Assembly: GCA_963565915.1 (NCBI GenBank)
Contig: OY751487.1
Span: 3,472,001-3,536,000 of the forward strand
Reading direction: 5' to 3'
Source: Entoloma clypeatum
Taxonomy: Eukaryota; Basidiomycota; Agaricomycetes; Agaricales; Entolomataceae
DNA length: 64,000 nt
The position numbers were made by a program, and so were the translations under genes. This document shows positions 38,346-49,442 of the stretch, one piece after another (position 1 is the stretch's first letter; every line of letters starts with the position of its first letter). The notes below the pieces were generated by a model. That model did no database searches and was not told the DNA's origin. It saw nothing but the letters and a program-made list of their open reading frames with translations.

Positions 38346-41300
38346 ATGCGACCCCTCCTCTCCCTGCCACTAGCCTCAATTGCCTGTTTCCTTGCCATCT
38401 TCCCCTTCTTGCCCCCGAGCGATGCATCACCTTACCGTGAAGATCTCCTCGACTATAATCTCAACGTTAACCGAGATGCTCGCTCGCCACTTGAATATGA
38501 CTCTTCACGTCCAGACTTCAAGTATACCCCCTCTCCCGACAACTGGCGCGCACTTCCGGTCTACACCGTTCTTCTTGACAAGTTCGCCGACGGAGATCCT
38601 TCGAACAATGATTTTTTTGGCACACCCTTCGAGAGCGACTATCGCGAGACCAGACTTCGCTATGGAGGCGATCTGAAAGGCCTAGTCTCGCGACTAGATT
38701 ATCTCCACGGTATGGGTGTCAGAACCGTGTTTATTTCCGGCACCCCGTTTTTGAACATGATCTGGCAAGCTGACAGTTAGACACCTCTCTAGGCCATCCT
38801 CACCACACTCACTTCATGCTCACCTTATTCTAGGTTACTCTCCTTTGGACTTTACTGTGCTGGACCCTCACTGGGGAACAATTATGGACTGGCGCGACGC
38901 CATTGATAAAATTCATGAACGTGGCATGTACATTATGGCGGATTTCACCATCGGTACTATGTCCGACTTAATTGGGTTCGCAGGGTTGGTGCAACGCTTG
39001 ATTCATCCGCCTATGAATTTGGTGCCTACCCTACTTTTCCTACAGCTATCTCAATACCAGCGCGCCTTTCGACCTCAGTGAGCACACGTCATTCTGGAAA
39101 AATCCTCGTTACATGCCATGGAATTTTACCGAGTATCGCGACTTCAATGTTAGTCCATTCCTTCTTCGTGTGGCCTTTCTGCTCATGATCAACAGATAAT
39201 CAACCAACGCAACGAATCTTGTCGCTTACCTACCTTTTGGCAAGACAGTGGCGAGGTTGTGACGGTCGAAACCAACGGCTGCTTGTTGTCTGATTTTGAT
39301 CAATATGGTGACATGGAGGCTTTCGGTGTCCATCCGGATTGGCAACGTCAGTTGTCCAAATTTGCGTCAGTGCAAGATCGCCTCCGGGAGTGGAAGCCTG
39401 AAGTCATGAAGAAACTCACGGTTTTTTCATGCTTGACAATCAAAGCATTGGACCTTGACGCTATTCGCGTTGACAAAGCCACACAGGTGACCGTCGATGC
39501 TCTAGCTCAGTGGTCCTCAAGTACCCGCGCCTGTGCAACAGCTCTTGGAAAGGACAACTTCCTCATCACTGGCGAAGTCACCGGAGGTGATACTTTTGGG
39601 TCCTTATATATGTGGGTTGGATTTGATATTCCATCGTTGATGGGTTATTCTCATCGTCTTCTGTAGCGGGCGTGGTCGCACGCCAACCCAGCTTCCTCCT
39701 GGCTTCTTGGCTGCCGCAAATATCACCCCTCAAGATAACTATTTTCTTCGCGATCCTTCCTTAAATGTCCTAGATGGAGTAGCCTTTCATTACTCCATAT
39801 ATCGTGCCCTTACTAGGTTCCTGGGAATGGATGGAAATCTCGCAGTCGCATATGATGTCGACACCAACTTCATCACAGCCTGGAACCAGATGTTCGTTAG
39901 CAATGATTTCCTCAACGCAAATACCGGACTTGTGGACCCTCGGAATATGTATGGAACAAGTAATTTCGATGTATTTCGTTGGCCCAGCATCGAAAATGGA
40001 ACACAACGGAGCGTATTGGCAACTTTCATCACTACTCTGGTCTTGCCAGGAATACCGATGGTAAGTTAGGGGTATTTTCTGATGTTTCTGTTATCATCAC
40101 TATCGTTCAGCTTTATTATGGCGAGGAGCAGAACTTCTACCTCTATGACAACGACGCACCAAACTATCTTTATGGGTAAGTTATCTATCAATCTCAAACT
40201 TATTCATGTATGACTGGGGAAAATACCAGTCGCCAAGCCATGACCAGCAGCCAAGCGTGGAAACTTCATGGGTGTTACACCCTTGGTTCAGAGCAATATT
40301 TCAACATGCCCCTTGAAAAATCACTTCAAGGCTGTTACGATGGTTGGAACGCCCTTGATCACTTTGATCCGACGACAGATACTCGGCGCATATTCTCTCG
40401 GTTTTTCCAACTGCGAACGGTCTACGGAGCATTACAGGATGGTTTCAATCTTGTCCAGCGTGGGAATTGGACCGATTTCATTGAACGGCCAGGTTCGAAT
40501 AGGACTCGGACAGAAATGGGTCTCTGGTCCGTATCTAGATCTGCGATACCAGATGTCCAGACGCTACAGGGGACAAATCAAAATCAGATATGGCTTTTGT
40601 ACAGCAATGTAAATGCCACACGTACCTATACACATGATTGCAAGGGAAACCTCTGGATCTCGTCACCTTTTACGTCGGATACAGTGGTGCGCAATTTATT
40701 TGCGCCGTACGAAAATTATTATCTAGAAGCCTCACTATCGTCTTATTTTAATAACGGCACCGCTCCCTGGTTTGGCTGTCTACCCAGTGTCGTGATGGAG
40801 GGATACAGCTTCAAAGCTCTCGTCGCCGCCGACCAATGGACACCTCCCCTTCCTGCTTTAACCAAATTCTCCCCGGGCCATGATCATCGCATCCTTGCCG
40901 ATTCCACGACGAGAAACGCGACCGTTGATTTATTGCTCGAGTTCAACATCGAGATGAACTGCACGAGCGTCACCCAAAGTATTTCACTGAACCTGACGTC
41001 CTCAGGCAAAGGAGGTCCACCAACGATCCACGACCCCATATGCAAGGTCATCGCGAACCCAGATCCAGGAAGGTTTCCTGGTAGTTCAACCTCGGCGTGG
41101 TCTTGGTCGGCAACTCTCAGCGACTTCGCGGATGGTGTGCTAACAATCAGTCTCATCAATCCTTCAGCAGCAGCTGGAAACTTATCAACAGGGGTGCGTT
41201 ACTATGAACCTCTGATTTTGCTACTATTGACATAAAGTCGAGGCTTCTGACCACCTCCTCTTGAGGAAGGGTTCTAAGGACAATGTCATGGTCTTCCCAG

Positions 41301-44300
41301 ATTCAGATTATGACACGTCTGGTTCTTTTGGGATGTCAAATGGTCAATTTATCTTTACTCATAGGGCATATGGCGCCGACAAATTCAGGTACTCTTGGAA
41401 TTTCGGTCGCAACTGGACGCAATGGTTAGACTGGGAGGATAGGACAATTCTAGAATCGAACAAGTTCAATAATTCTGAAAATTTTTGGGAAGGCTATCAT
41501 GTTATGGTACAATGTGAGTAGTTGAACAACTTCTGTCCTCCGGGTCACCCAGCTGATGAATCGAAGATTGGAGTGAAGCCACGATGTCTGTTGCTCATGT
41601 CGTGCATGCAGATTTGACATATTACGGAAGCCAACGACGTGTACCACAGTTCCTCGCACGTGGCCCGTTCAACAATTGGGGTCTCGATGATGGTATCGAT
41701 TCCCTCATGAAACAAAACTCGGATGGCAAATGGGAGCTCGAGATTATGGATTCATGGCCGACATACATTCAACTCAATGTTTGGCGATTCGACGACTACT
41801 ACTATGGTGATGTGGACGGTGACGGTGTCCTGGATCGTCTTCCACCCAATACGGTTGCTGCAAACTATCTGAACATATCCGCACCACCTAGCCCTCACCT
41901 GTCATGGGCCATCCTTGTGGATGACGCTACTATGACATGGTCACTGGAACCTCGTGGCCGTTCAACCATCGGGGTGGTCATATATGCTCTTCTCGCAGCC
42001 ATACCCCTCATCACCGGAACTTTGGCCGTGCTCATCTTTATCTGGACTTTCTACAGCATAAAACACAATAAATATGGCGCTAAAACGAAATATCGGAATC
42101 CGAATTATCTCCAGATTCTTGCCACCCTCCGTCGTAAATCCATGCTGGACTTCAAAGAAGGCAGCGTTCATCTGTCCGATAAGTTAGTCAGTGCTAAGTA
42201 CAATGCACCAGTCATCGGATGGCCTGAAGATAGGACTAAACGACGCACGGTCCTCATTGCAACGCTAGAATATGAGATCATGGACTGGAAGATCAAAGTC
42301 AAAATCGGTGGTCTCGGCGTCATGTCGAGTCTAATGGGTAAAGCCATGACTGATGTGGATTTGATTTGGGTTGTTCCAAAAGTCAAGGACGTTGACTACC
42401 CGCCGGCAGAACCAATGGAGCCTTTCGAAGTTATCATTTTCGGAGAGCCGTATCTCATTAACGTCGCAACTCATGTCCTGGACAATATCACCTATGTCAT
42501 TCTCGACAGTCCTGTTTTCCGTGCACAAACCAAGGCTGACCCCTATCCTGCTCGTATGGATGACCTCAGCTCTGCAATCTTCTATTCAACCTGGAATCAA
42601 GCTATCGCAGCCACTCTCCGACGTTTCCCTACGGTGGACATCTACCATATCAATGATTACCATGGCGCTTTAGCTGGTATTTATCTTCTTCCGAAGGTGA
42701 TCCCAGTATGTCTATCCCTCCATAACGCTGAATTTCAAGGCCTCTGGCCTCTCCGTACGAAGGAAGAGACGAAGGAAGTGTGTTCTGCTTTCAATATCGG
42801 GAAACAACAATGCACGAAATATGTTCAATTCGGAAATACTTTCAATCTCCTGCACGCCGCTGCCTCATTTATCAGCGTACACCAGAAGAGCGTTGGTGTA
42901 GCTGGCGTCTCTGACAAATATGGTAAACGCAGCTGGGCTCGATATCCTGCTCTATGGACCCTCAGACATGTCGATTCGCTACCTAACCCGGACCCAGACG
43001 ACATTGCGGCCCTTGGTGAAAAGCCAATGGCCGCTTGCGACGTTCAGATAGATCATGCCTCCGAAGCTATCCGTCCAGACCACAAACGTCAAGCACAAGA
43101 GTGGGCTGGCATCAAACAAGATCCGACTTCTGATCTCTTCGTGTTCGTTGGCCGCTGGTCAAAACAGAAAGGTGTTGATCTAATTGCAGATGTCATGCCA
43201 TCTCTGTAAGCTTTTACCTACCGAAGCATCAACAACACTGAACACAGCTTAGCTTAGAAAAGTACCCCCGTATTCAGCTGATCGCGGTTGGACCAGTCAT
43301 TGATCTGTATGGGCGATTCGCCGCAGAAAAGCTCGCCCGTTTGATGGAACTTTACCCTGCTCGTGTTTACTCACGACCGGAATTCACGGCATTACCTCCA
43401 TATCTTTTCAGCGGCGCTGATTTTGCTTTGATCCCCTCTCGCGATGAGCCATTCGGCCTTGTTGCTGTGGAGTTTGGTAGAAAGGGTGCTTTAGGCGTCG
43501 GAAGTCGTTTGGGCGGTCTAGGGCTAATGCCTGGATGGGTAAGCTGATGGGCTCCTACGATTTTTTCCTGCTGACTCCCCTTTACGGTATTAGTGGTATC
43601 CTGTGGAGTCAACCTCTACAACACATATGCTATCACAACTCGGCAAGACCGTCAAGGTGGCCCTTATGTCAAACCAACAAGAACGAGCGATTCTTCGCGC
43701 GCGTTCTGCTGTTCAACGTTTCCCCGTGGTTGAATGGCGTCAACGAATGGAGGAATTGCATAGACGGAGCATCAACATCAGTCGGAGCATTGCGGGTTCA
43801 TACGCATGGAGGATGTCTGACTGTGATGGCGCTAATCCAATCGAAGAAATCGTGGACTGGAGACCTGACGACCGAGTAAACCCAACACGATCTGAATGGA
43901 ACAGTCACAGGATCATTGATGACCAATCTGGGATACGTACTCCACAGTCACCAGGGCCATACAGCCAGGAAAACTCAAGTGCAGGACTGCATATCGACGG
44001 GCATCATGATGAGGCGCCTGACTATTTTGCTTACACTTGCAGCAATGTCACACTTCCATCGCAGGAGAGATCTCAAGGATACAACACTTTCCTTGAGAGA
44101 GCAAATCGTGCGATTGCAAAAGATCACAGGAATGCCCCAGATCCTTTTATTGAGGGTGGTGCGGGCCCCAGCCGTCAATTCGGCGCTCATTCCAGTGCTT
44201 CATCTGTTGAATCCATATCCTCACTTGTGGATGAAAAAGTAAACTCGCCTTTGAACAAAGCCATGGCTTCTGTATGTCCAGTTTGCCTTTTTGGATCTTC

Positions 44301-46375
44301 TCCATTGCATTGATCGTTACTGCAACAGTTTACAGACGCTGATGGGAGTGTCGCCGCTGAATTTGTTCAGAAGTTACAGATGCTTGACTCGAAGAATTCA
44401 GAACATGAATTATCAATCGAGAGATATCTGATCAAGAGCGAAGAAGCTTTTTTTGAACAAGTTCGCAAGGATAAACTGTCTAGTGCCTCCAGTCTGCGAT
44501 CTTGTCAGCGTGACTCTTCAGCATCACTGTCCTCTCGCCCAGCCTGTATGAAGAATTAATTCATGGATACGTCGTGTAGCTGACACCTCTTGACCTCTTT
44601 AGCTATCAATACACAGCTGCATCCAGAGTCTGGTTATGATCCTATTCTTCCGCACGACCTCCCCCAGGTCGCCCCCATGACCAAATTGCAGGTTGCGATG
44701 GCAAGAGAAATCGCAGGGTGGCCACTCTACAGCATAGTTATTGGTTTGGGGCAAGTGCGTTCCACTTATTCCCTTTGAAGGCAGCAAAAATCATGACTAA
44801 TTTTGTCATACCTGAATCCAGATGTTGAGTGCCACGTCTTTTCAGATAACACTTCTCTCGGGACGCAATTGGCAAGACGATATCCAGCTTTATGTCCTTG
44901 GAGGGATTTTCCTGGCTGCATCAGTGTTTTGGTATCTTTTATTCAGGTTGAAGCCATCGGTGTATGCGCTGTCCGCACCCTGGATATTCTTTGGCATTGC
45001 TTTTTTTTTGATCGGTTTGCCATCTATTACGGGTGCTCTTGGGACAGTGCACAAAGTATTGTCGAGTGTGGCGTCCGGGTCATATGCTGCCGCCTCTGCT
45101 TCTGCATTTCTGTTTTTTAGTCTCAACTTCGGCGAAGAAGCGGTCTGTACACCATGTGCATTGCTTTTGCCATGACTCATCAAGCTATCTAGGGTGCTGC
45201 GACCGAAGTTTGGACAATGAGAGCTTGCGTTGTTCAGGGATCGCAACAGATTTGGGTTACCGCGCTCTGGTATTGGGGATCCACGCTGAGCAGGCAGACA
45301 GACGGCTACATCCCTCCATGGTGGATAATCTTGATTTTATGGCCCCTTGCGATTCTTTCCTTCGTATTCGCCTACGTCACGCTTAACGGATTGCCTGGTA
45401 ATAACATTCAAAAGTAAGATGTCAAATGCCACTAAGCAGATGTTTTCAGACTTCTATCGCCAAATGCCTCCAAAGGTCCCTCACCTTCTTCAAACGCTGT
45501 TTCGTCGAAAACTTGTTCTCTGGTTTCTCGCATCAGAGATCTTACGTGATTATTGGTTGAGCGGGGTATGTCACTTTTGGGTTACCTATTTTGTTGTTCC
45601 TGACATACCCGTATGCCAGCCGTATGGTCGCAATTGGAGTTACCTTTGGAGTGTCCCGATACCAAAGTGGCAGATTCTTTTATGTGTCTCAGCATTCTTC
45701 ATCGGGATATGGGGAGTCATGTTACTCGTCTTGACACATTTTAGTAAGACGCATACATGGTTTCTTCCAGTTTTTGCTGTAGGCCTCGGAGCTCCGCGAT
45801 GGTGCCAGGTGTGTTGCCCACATATGTGCAGTCTCCCCTATAAACACTCTTATGCACTTACTTTGAGATGTTGTGGGGTACATCTTCACTTGCTTTATAC
45901 ATTCCTTGGGCTGGAAAAGCTGGACCATACCTCGGCATCTCTCTGTGGCTTTGGCTGGGTGTCCTCGACGCAATCCAAGGCGTTGGACTCGGTATGATAC
46001 TGCTTCAGGTCAATTCTCCCCATACTTTTGCAGAAAGTGTGCGCTGAAGCCACGATCCAGACGCTCTCACGGCTCCATGTCAGTGTTACTCTTGCATTTT
46101 CACAGATCATCGGATCTATGTGCGTTATGGTCGCACGAGCCACAGCTCCTAATCGCCTTGGACCTGTGACTGTATTTCCTGACGCTGCCAGATGGGATTT
46201 CTCTGATGGCCTCTCAGGTTGGTCTTCCTAGAGTTCGCTAATGCCCGACCTCACCTTCCGTCCAGACAGCCCCATGGCTCTGCCTCTATTTTGGGTTGCC
46301 TTGATATGTCAGCTTGTAATCGTCCTCGGTTACTTTTGGTTCTACCGCAAAGAGCAGCTTGGTATGCAACAGTGA
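38346..46375 (+). CDS. Cell wall alpha-1,3-glucan synthase (Ags1/Mok1 family)
   Basis: Giant plasma-membrane enzyme that makes and exports alpha-1,3-glucan of the cell wall. It starts [19 protein letters not shown], a signal peptide, at 38346. The extracellular amylase-like domain has [35 protein letters not shown] (nucleophile Asp) and LITGEVTGG (acid Glu). A membrane helix near 41970-42050 precedes the cytoplasmic GT5 synthase domain. That domain has [52 protein letters not shown] and [17 protein letters not shown]. From about 44690 a multi-pass C-terminal exporter domain with hydrophobic exons ends [11 protein letters not shown] at 46375. Roughly 2,350 residues in one gene with many small introns fits the family. 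Short separate open frames along it are its exons. This is the last intact host gene before the transposon region. Confidence 0.92.
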
Positions 46376-46471
46376 CCTCCTCGGGCAAGGAGGACTGATT
46401 TTTTTGAATCTAGCACGACCATGATCAACTATGAATTAAGGTGCATCGTTAGCGTAGTGTGGAGCCACTTA

Positions 46472-46607
46472 CAGTGTATGACTGGTCACGTGTACTGTAC
46501 CATTACGACCGTCCGGTCACGCGTCACGGCCGTTTTTTTCTGATATTTTTATCGGAATTTTGGGGCTTTGTTGGAAAAACTTTTTGATCATGTGACCAGG
46601 CACTTGG
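46472..46607. mobile_element. TA-flanked MITE-like element (about 136 bp)
   Basis: TA then CAGTGTATGACTGGTCACGTG begins at 46470. Its imperfect inverted counterpart CATGTGACCAGGCACTTGG followed by TA ends at 46609. The core CTGGTCACGTG / CATGTGACCAG differs at one base. No coding capacity. TA flanks and CAGTG-type ends suggest a Tc1/mariner-derived miniature element. Copies elsewhere would be needed to be sure. Confidence 0.4.
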
Positions 46608-47063
46608 TACCATATCTTGCTCACTTCCACATGTATCATTAAAAAATTTGTTGCAGTTGGTCGAGATATTCTTTAGCTTCTAGGAAAGGTAGCAGAAGTA
46701 CAGAAAGGGAGATGATCTACCTGTTGCAATCCCAAAATACACTTTTTGATCTCCATTTTGAATTCAGTAATTGAATCATTAAGCAGCTCCCATGCTTTAA
46801 ACTATCTCATTGTCTATCCTGTAATCTTCCAATAGAGTATATACACATATCCCAGGACATACTTATCAGAGAGCATGTGGATGGAAAGCATGACTTTAGT
46901 GTGAATTTGTGCTCTGATGATGCACGAGATAACATCGTGATTCCTACAGATTTGGCTAGTGGGGCTATTTTGGGCTAGTACTAGTGCCTACTAGGCCGAA
47001 ATAGTTCAATAGTTGAGTAGGTGAAATGTCGGAGCTTTGTCAGAGTCCGTCGGAGGTCGGACG
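46608..47063. other. intergenic, no feature recognised
   Basis: AT-rich stretch of about 450 bp between the MITE-like repeat and the Tc1 element. No gene, splice pattern or repeat was recognised. Confidence 0.5.
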
Positions 47064-47071
47064 TACAGTGC

Positions 47072-47276
47072 CTCACAAAACTGATTCAATGTTTGCTACT
47101 TTGTGAATACCTTCAAAATAACTTTGCAAATAATGCCAATCAAAAGAAGGTATTGGTACCTGGTTAAAAGCCCTGCTTCAGGACTCTCGGAATCTGCAAT
47201 AATTATGTAATTTCCATAAAAAATGATCAATATATGATCAAATTACTCCAGGGACTCATTGAATCAGTTTTGTGAG
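47072..47276. repeat. Left inverted-repeat block of the Tc1 element
   Basis: Outer copy (47072-47090) and exact inverted inner copy (47258-47276) of a 19-mer, about 170 bp apart, resembling the IR/DR ends of some Tc1 transposons. The matching inner copy on the right lies at 48464-48482. Confidence 0.75.
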
Positions 47277-47305
47277 TATGTACAATAAATACAGTATTTT
47301 ATACT

Positions 47306-48388
47306 TTAGTACTTGGTATTACCCCCTTTAGCTTTGATTACTGCCTCTACCCTTCTTGGCATACTTTCTATCAGGTTTTGACACACTTCTGGCTCTATAT
47401 TATTCCACACCTCTGCTGCTCTGTCCCAAATCTCCCAGACTCCCTTGGGTGGTGTTGGATATTCATTCAACTTCCTTTTAATATGAACCCAGAGGTGTTT
47501 AGTAGGATTGAGGTCTGGGAACTGTGCAGGCCAATCCAGCAGAGCAATATTCTTGCTGTCCATCCATTTTTTGGTCTTCTTGGAGGTGTGCTTAGGGTCA
47601 TTGTCCTGCTGAAAAATGATCTCCTCTTTAGAGATTCCACTCTCCTCCATGCTGGGCAGCAAATTGTCCTCCAAAATGGACACATACTGATCAGCATCCA
47701 TCCTCCCCTCAACCTCTGCAAGTCTCCCCACACCTTCCCAACCCATACAACCCCAAACCATAATATTTCCTCCCCCAAACTTGACTGTGCCCTGAACCTC
47801 TCTTTCAATAAGCCCCTCACCCTTCTTTTTCCAGACCCATTCCTTGCCATCTGACCCAAACCTGTTGATTTTGATCTCATCTGACCAAATGACCCTCTTC
47901 CAGTCCTCCACTGTCCATTCCCTGTGCTTCATAGCAAATGCCAACCGCCTCTTCCAATGTATGGCCTTTAAGAAAGGTCTTTTCTTCTTTGTTACAGCCT
48001 TGAATTCATGTTTTCTGAGAACCCTTCTCACAGTTTCTGGGAAGACAGGATTGGAGATGACAGTGTTGATGTGTTTGATAGCCTGCACAGCATTGGAGGC
48101 TCTCCCTGAGGTGATTTGTGAAAGTATGTTTCGTGTGTTGATGGGAGAAAGCTTGGATGGACGACCACCAGAAGAGAGATTGCGATGAGGAAGAAGATTC
48201 TGAAGCACTCTGGAGACAGTTGGTTGGCTGACACCCAGGTTAGAGGCAATATGACGAGTGGAGTGACCATTGGAGGCCAGAGATCCTTGTGGGAAGAGGA
48301 GATAGGGCACATGATTAATTATGGAGGCTGTTGAGGTTGGATTCTTCTTATACAACTTTCCTTGACAATCCATCAGGGTTCTATTCAA
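47306..48388 (-). CDS. Tc1/mariner-superfamily transposase, catalytic Glu replaced by Lys
   Basis: A 360-residue uninterrupted ORF with a normal Tc1 transposase length. The N-terminal part has an HTH (STRHIASNLGVSQPTVSRVL) and GGRPSKLS. The DDE domain shows WSDE for the first Asp, QQDNDPKHTS for the second, and FPDLNPTKHLW where the family has NP(I)EHLW. Counting from the Asp of QDN, 34 residues intervene before this position, so lysine sits exactly at the DD34E glutamate. The codon is AAA where GAA is expected. The protein should therefore be unable to cut DNA, although the frame is otherwise open. It ends AKGGNTKY at 47306. Confidence 0.9.
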   Translation of the reverse strand: MNRTLMDCQGKLYKKNPTSTASIINHVPYLLFPQGSLASNGHSTRHIASNLGVSQPTVSRVLQNLLPHRNLSSGGRPSKLSPINTRNILSQITSGRASNAVQAIKHINTVISNPVFPETVRRVLRKHEFKAVTKKKRPFLKAIHWKRRLAFAMKHREWTVEDWKRVIWSDEIKINRFGSDGKEWVWKKKGEGLIEREVQGTVKFGGGNIMVWGCMGWEGVGRLAEVEGRMDADQYVSILEDNLLPSMEESGISKEEIIFQQDNDPKHTSKKTKKWMDSKNIALLDWPAQFPDLNPTKHLWVHIKRKLNEYPTPPKGVWEIWDRAAEVWNNIEPEVCQNLIESMPRRVEAVIKAKGGNTKY

Positions 48389-48624
48389 GTTCCATCAGTA
48401 AGTCATGACAACTGGTTACCATACAACCAGTGAAGCATTTGATTCTGATAATTGCCATAGGTACTCACAAAACTGATTCAATGAGTTGCTGATTTAATTT
48501 AATCATATCTCCATGGATTCTGATCTAAATCATATGATTCCTTTATATTCTGAAAGCCCTGAAGTAGGGCTTTCAATTATATACCAAAGGTTTAATTCAA
48601 TTGGTATTCTTTCTGCGCTGTTTG

Positions 48625-49373
48625 GCACAGATATGTACAGAGAAGGAGGAGGTGGAGGCAAGGAGGAAAGCAGAGGCTGAGAGGAGGGCAAAGGAGGTGG
48701 AGGCAAAAGAGAGGGCAGAGGTGGAGGCAAAGGCAGAGGCGGAGAAGAAGAGGGCGAAGAAGGTGGGGAAGCAGAGGGCAGAGAGCGGAGCGGAGGAGTT
48801 GGAGGTCCGGGGGGAGGTGTGTCAGGCCTGTGCACAGGTGAAGGTGGAATGCAAGTGGGCATTGTGAGTACCCACTTCTCTATCTTCTTTTCTTTGCTGA
48901 CAACCTCCTTAGGCAGGGGAAAGGCACCGTGTGCCAGCAGTGCAAAGACGGCAAGCGGGTTTGCCTGAAGGCCGGCGAGACGTGGGCAAAGCGGAAACGG
49001 GGAAAGACGGAGGAGGCCGTTGCAGAGGTCGCGGGTCTGAGCAGGGCAAAAGGCTGCTGCGGGGCAAGGGTCGCAGAGAGGAGGAGCGGTCGGCAGTGGT
49101 CAGTTGCGCGCTGCTCCAGCAGCTGCAAATTCTGAACAACCACCTCGCCTACCAGAACTTCCTGCTGGAGGCGGTGGCTCCAGAGTCGGAGCCAGAGGAT
49201 GGAGAAGAGGAAGAAGGAGAGGAAGAGGATGAGGAAAAGAACGAGGGAGAGGACAAGAAGTTGGCAGACAGAGAGCTTGCAGAACTGCAAGCGGAGAAAG
49301 AGGAGGCGGAGGGAGAACCAGAGGAAGAGTTGGAGGATGACGGTCCGCCGACCAAAAAGGCCAAGACTCAGTA
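48625..49373 (+). pseudogene. Repeat-associated Zn2Cys6-type ORF with coiled-coil tail, frame broken
   Basis: A Glu/Ala/Lys-rich stretch leads to CQACAQVKVEC. An intron with GTGAGT donor at 48864 and TTAG acceptor at 48911-48912 joins it to GKGTVCQQCKDGKRVC. After splicing the spacing is C-x2-C-x6-C-x10-C-x2-C-x6-C, which matches a fungal binuclear zinc cluster. About 100 bp later the frame shifts. The second half then continues in another frame with LLQQLQILNNHLAYQNFLLEAV and a long acidic run ending PTKKAKTQ at 49373. The shift is an indel or an intron I could not place. The start is not determined; upstream sequence belongs to the Tc1 element. ORFs of this type recur near transposons in mushroom genomes from memory. 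Function unknown. Confidence 0.55.
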
Positions 49374-49442
49374 GCCCCGCCCCCCTCCGATAATTTTTTT
49401 TTTTGATTTTCTTATTTTTGCAATATATATCTTGCAAGGTGC

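Larger units (their letters stand above)
47066..48612 (-). mobile_element. Tc1-type DNA transposon, right end truncated
   Basis: The left end follows TA at 47064-47065 and starts CAGTGCCTCACAAAACTGATTCA. The 19-mer CTCACAAAACTGATTCAAT occurs at 47072-47090, inverted at 47258-47276, and direct again at 48464-48482. Long inverted subterminal similarity extends outward on both sides. AAAGCCCTGCTTCAGG at the left matches AAAGCCCTACTTCAGG at the right on the other strand. The outermost right-hand 19-mer is missing, so the element seems cut near 48612. It contains one transposase gene on the minus strand. Confidence 0.8.

Noticed and set aside
38346..46375. Separate amylase, glycosyltransferase and membrane-protein genes
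   Set aside because: Frame-compatible exons and the known domain order of alpha-1,3-glucan synthase support one gene.
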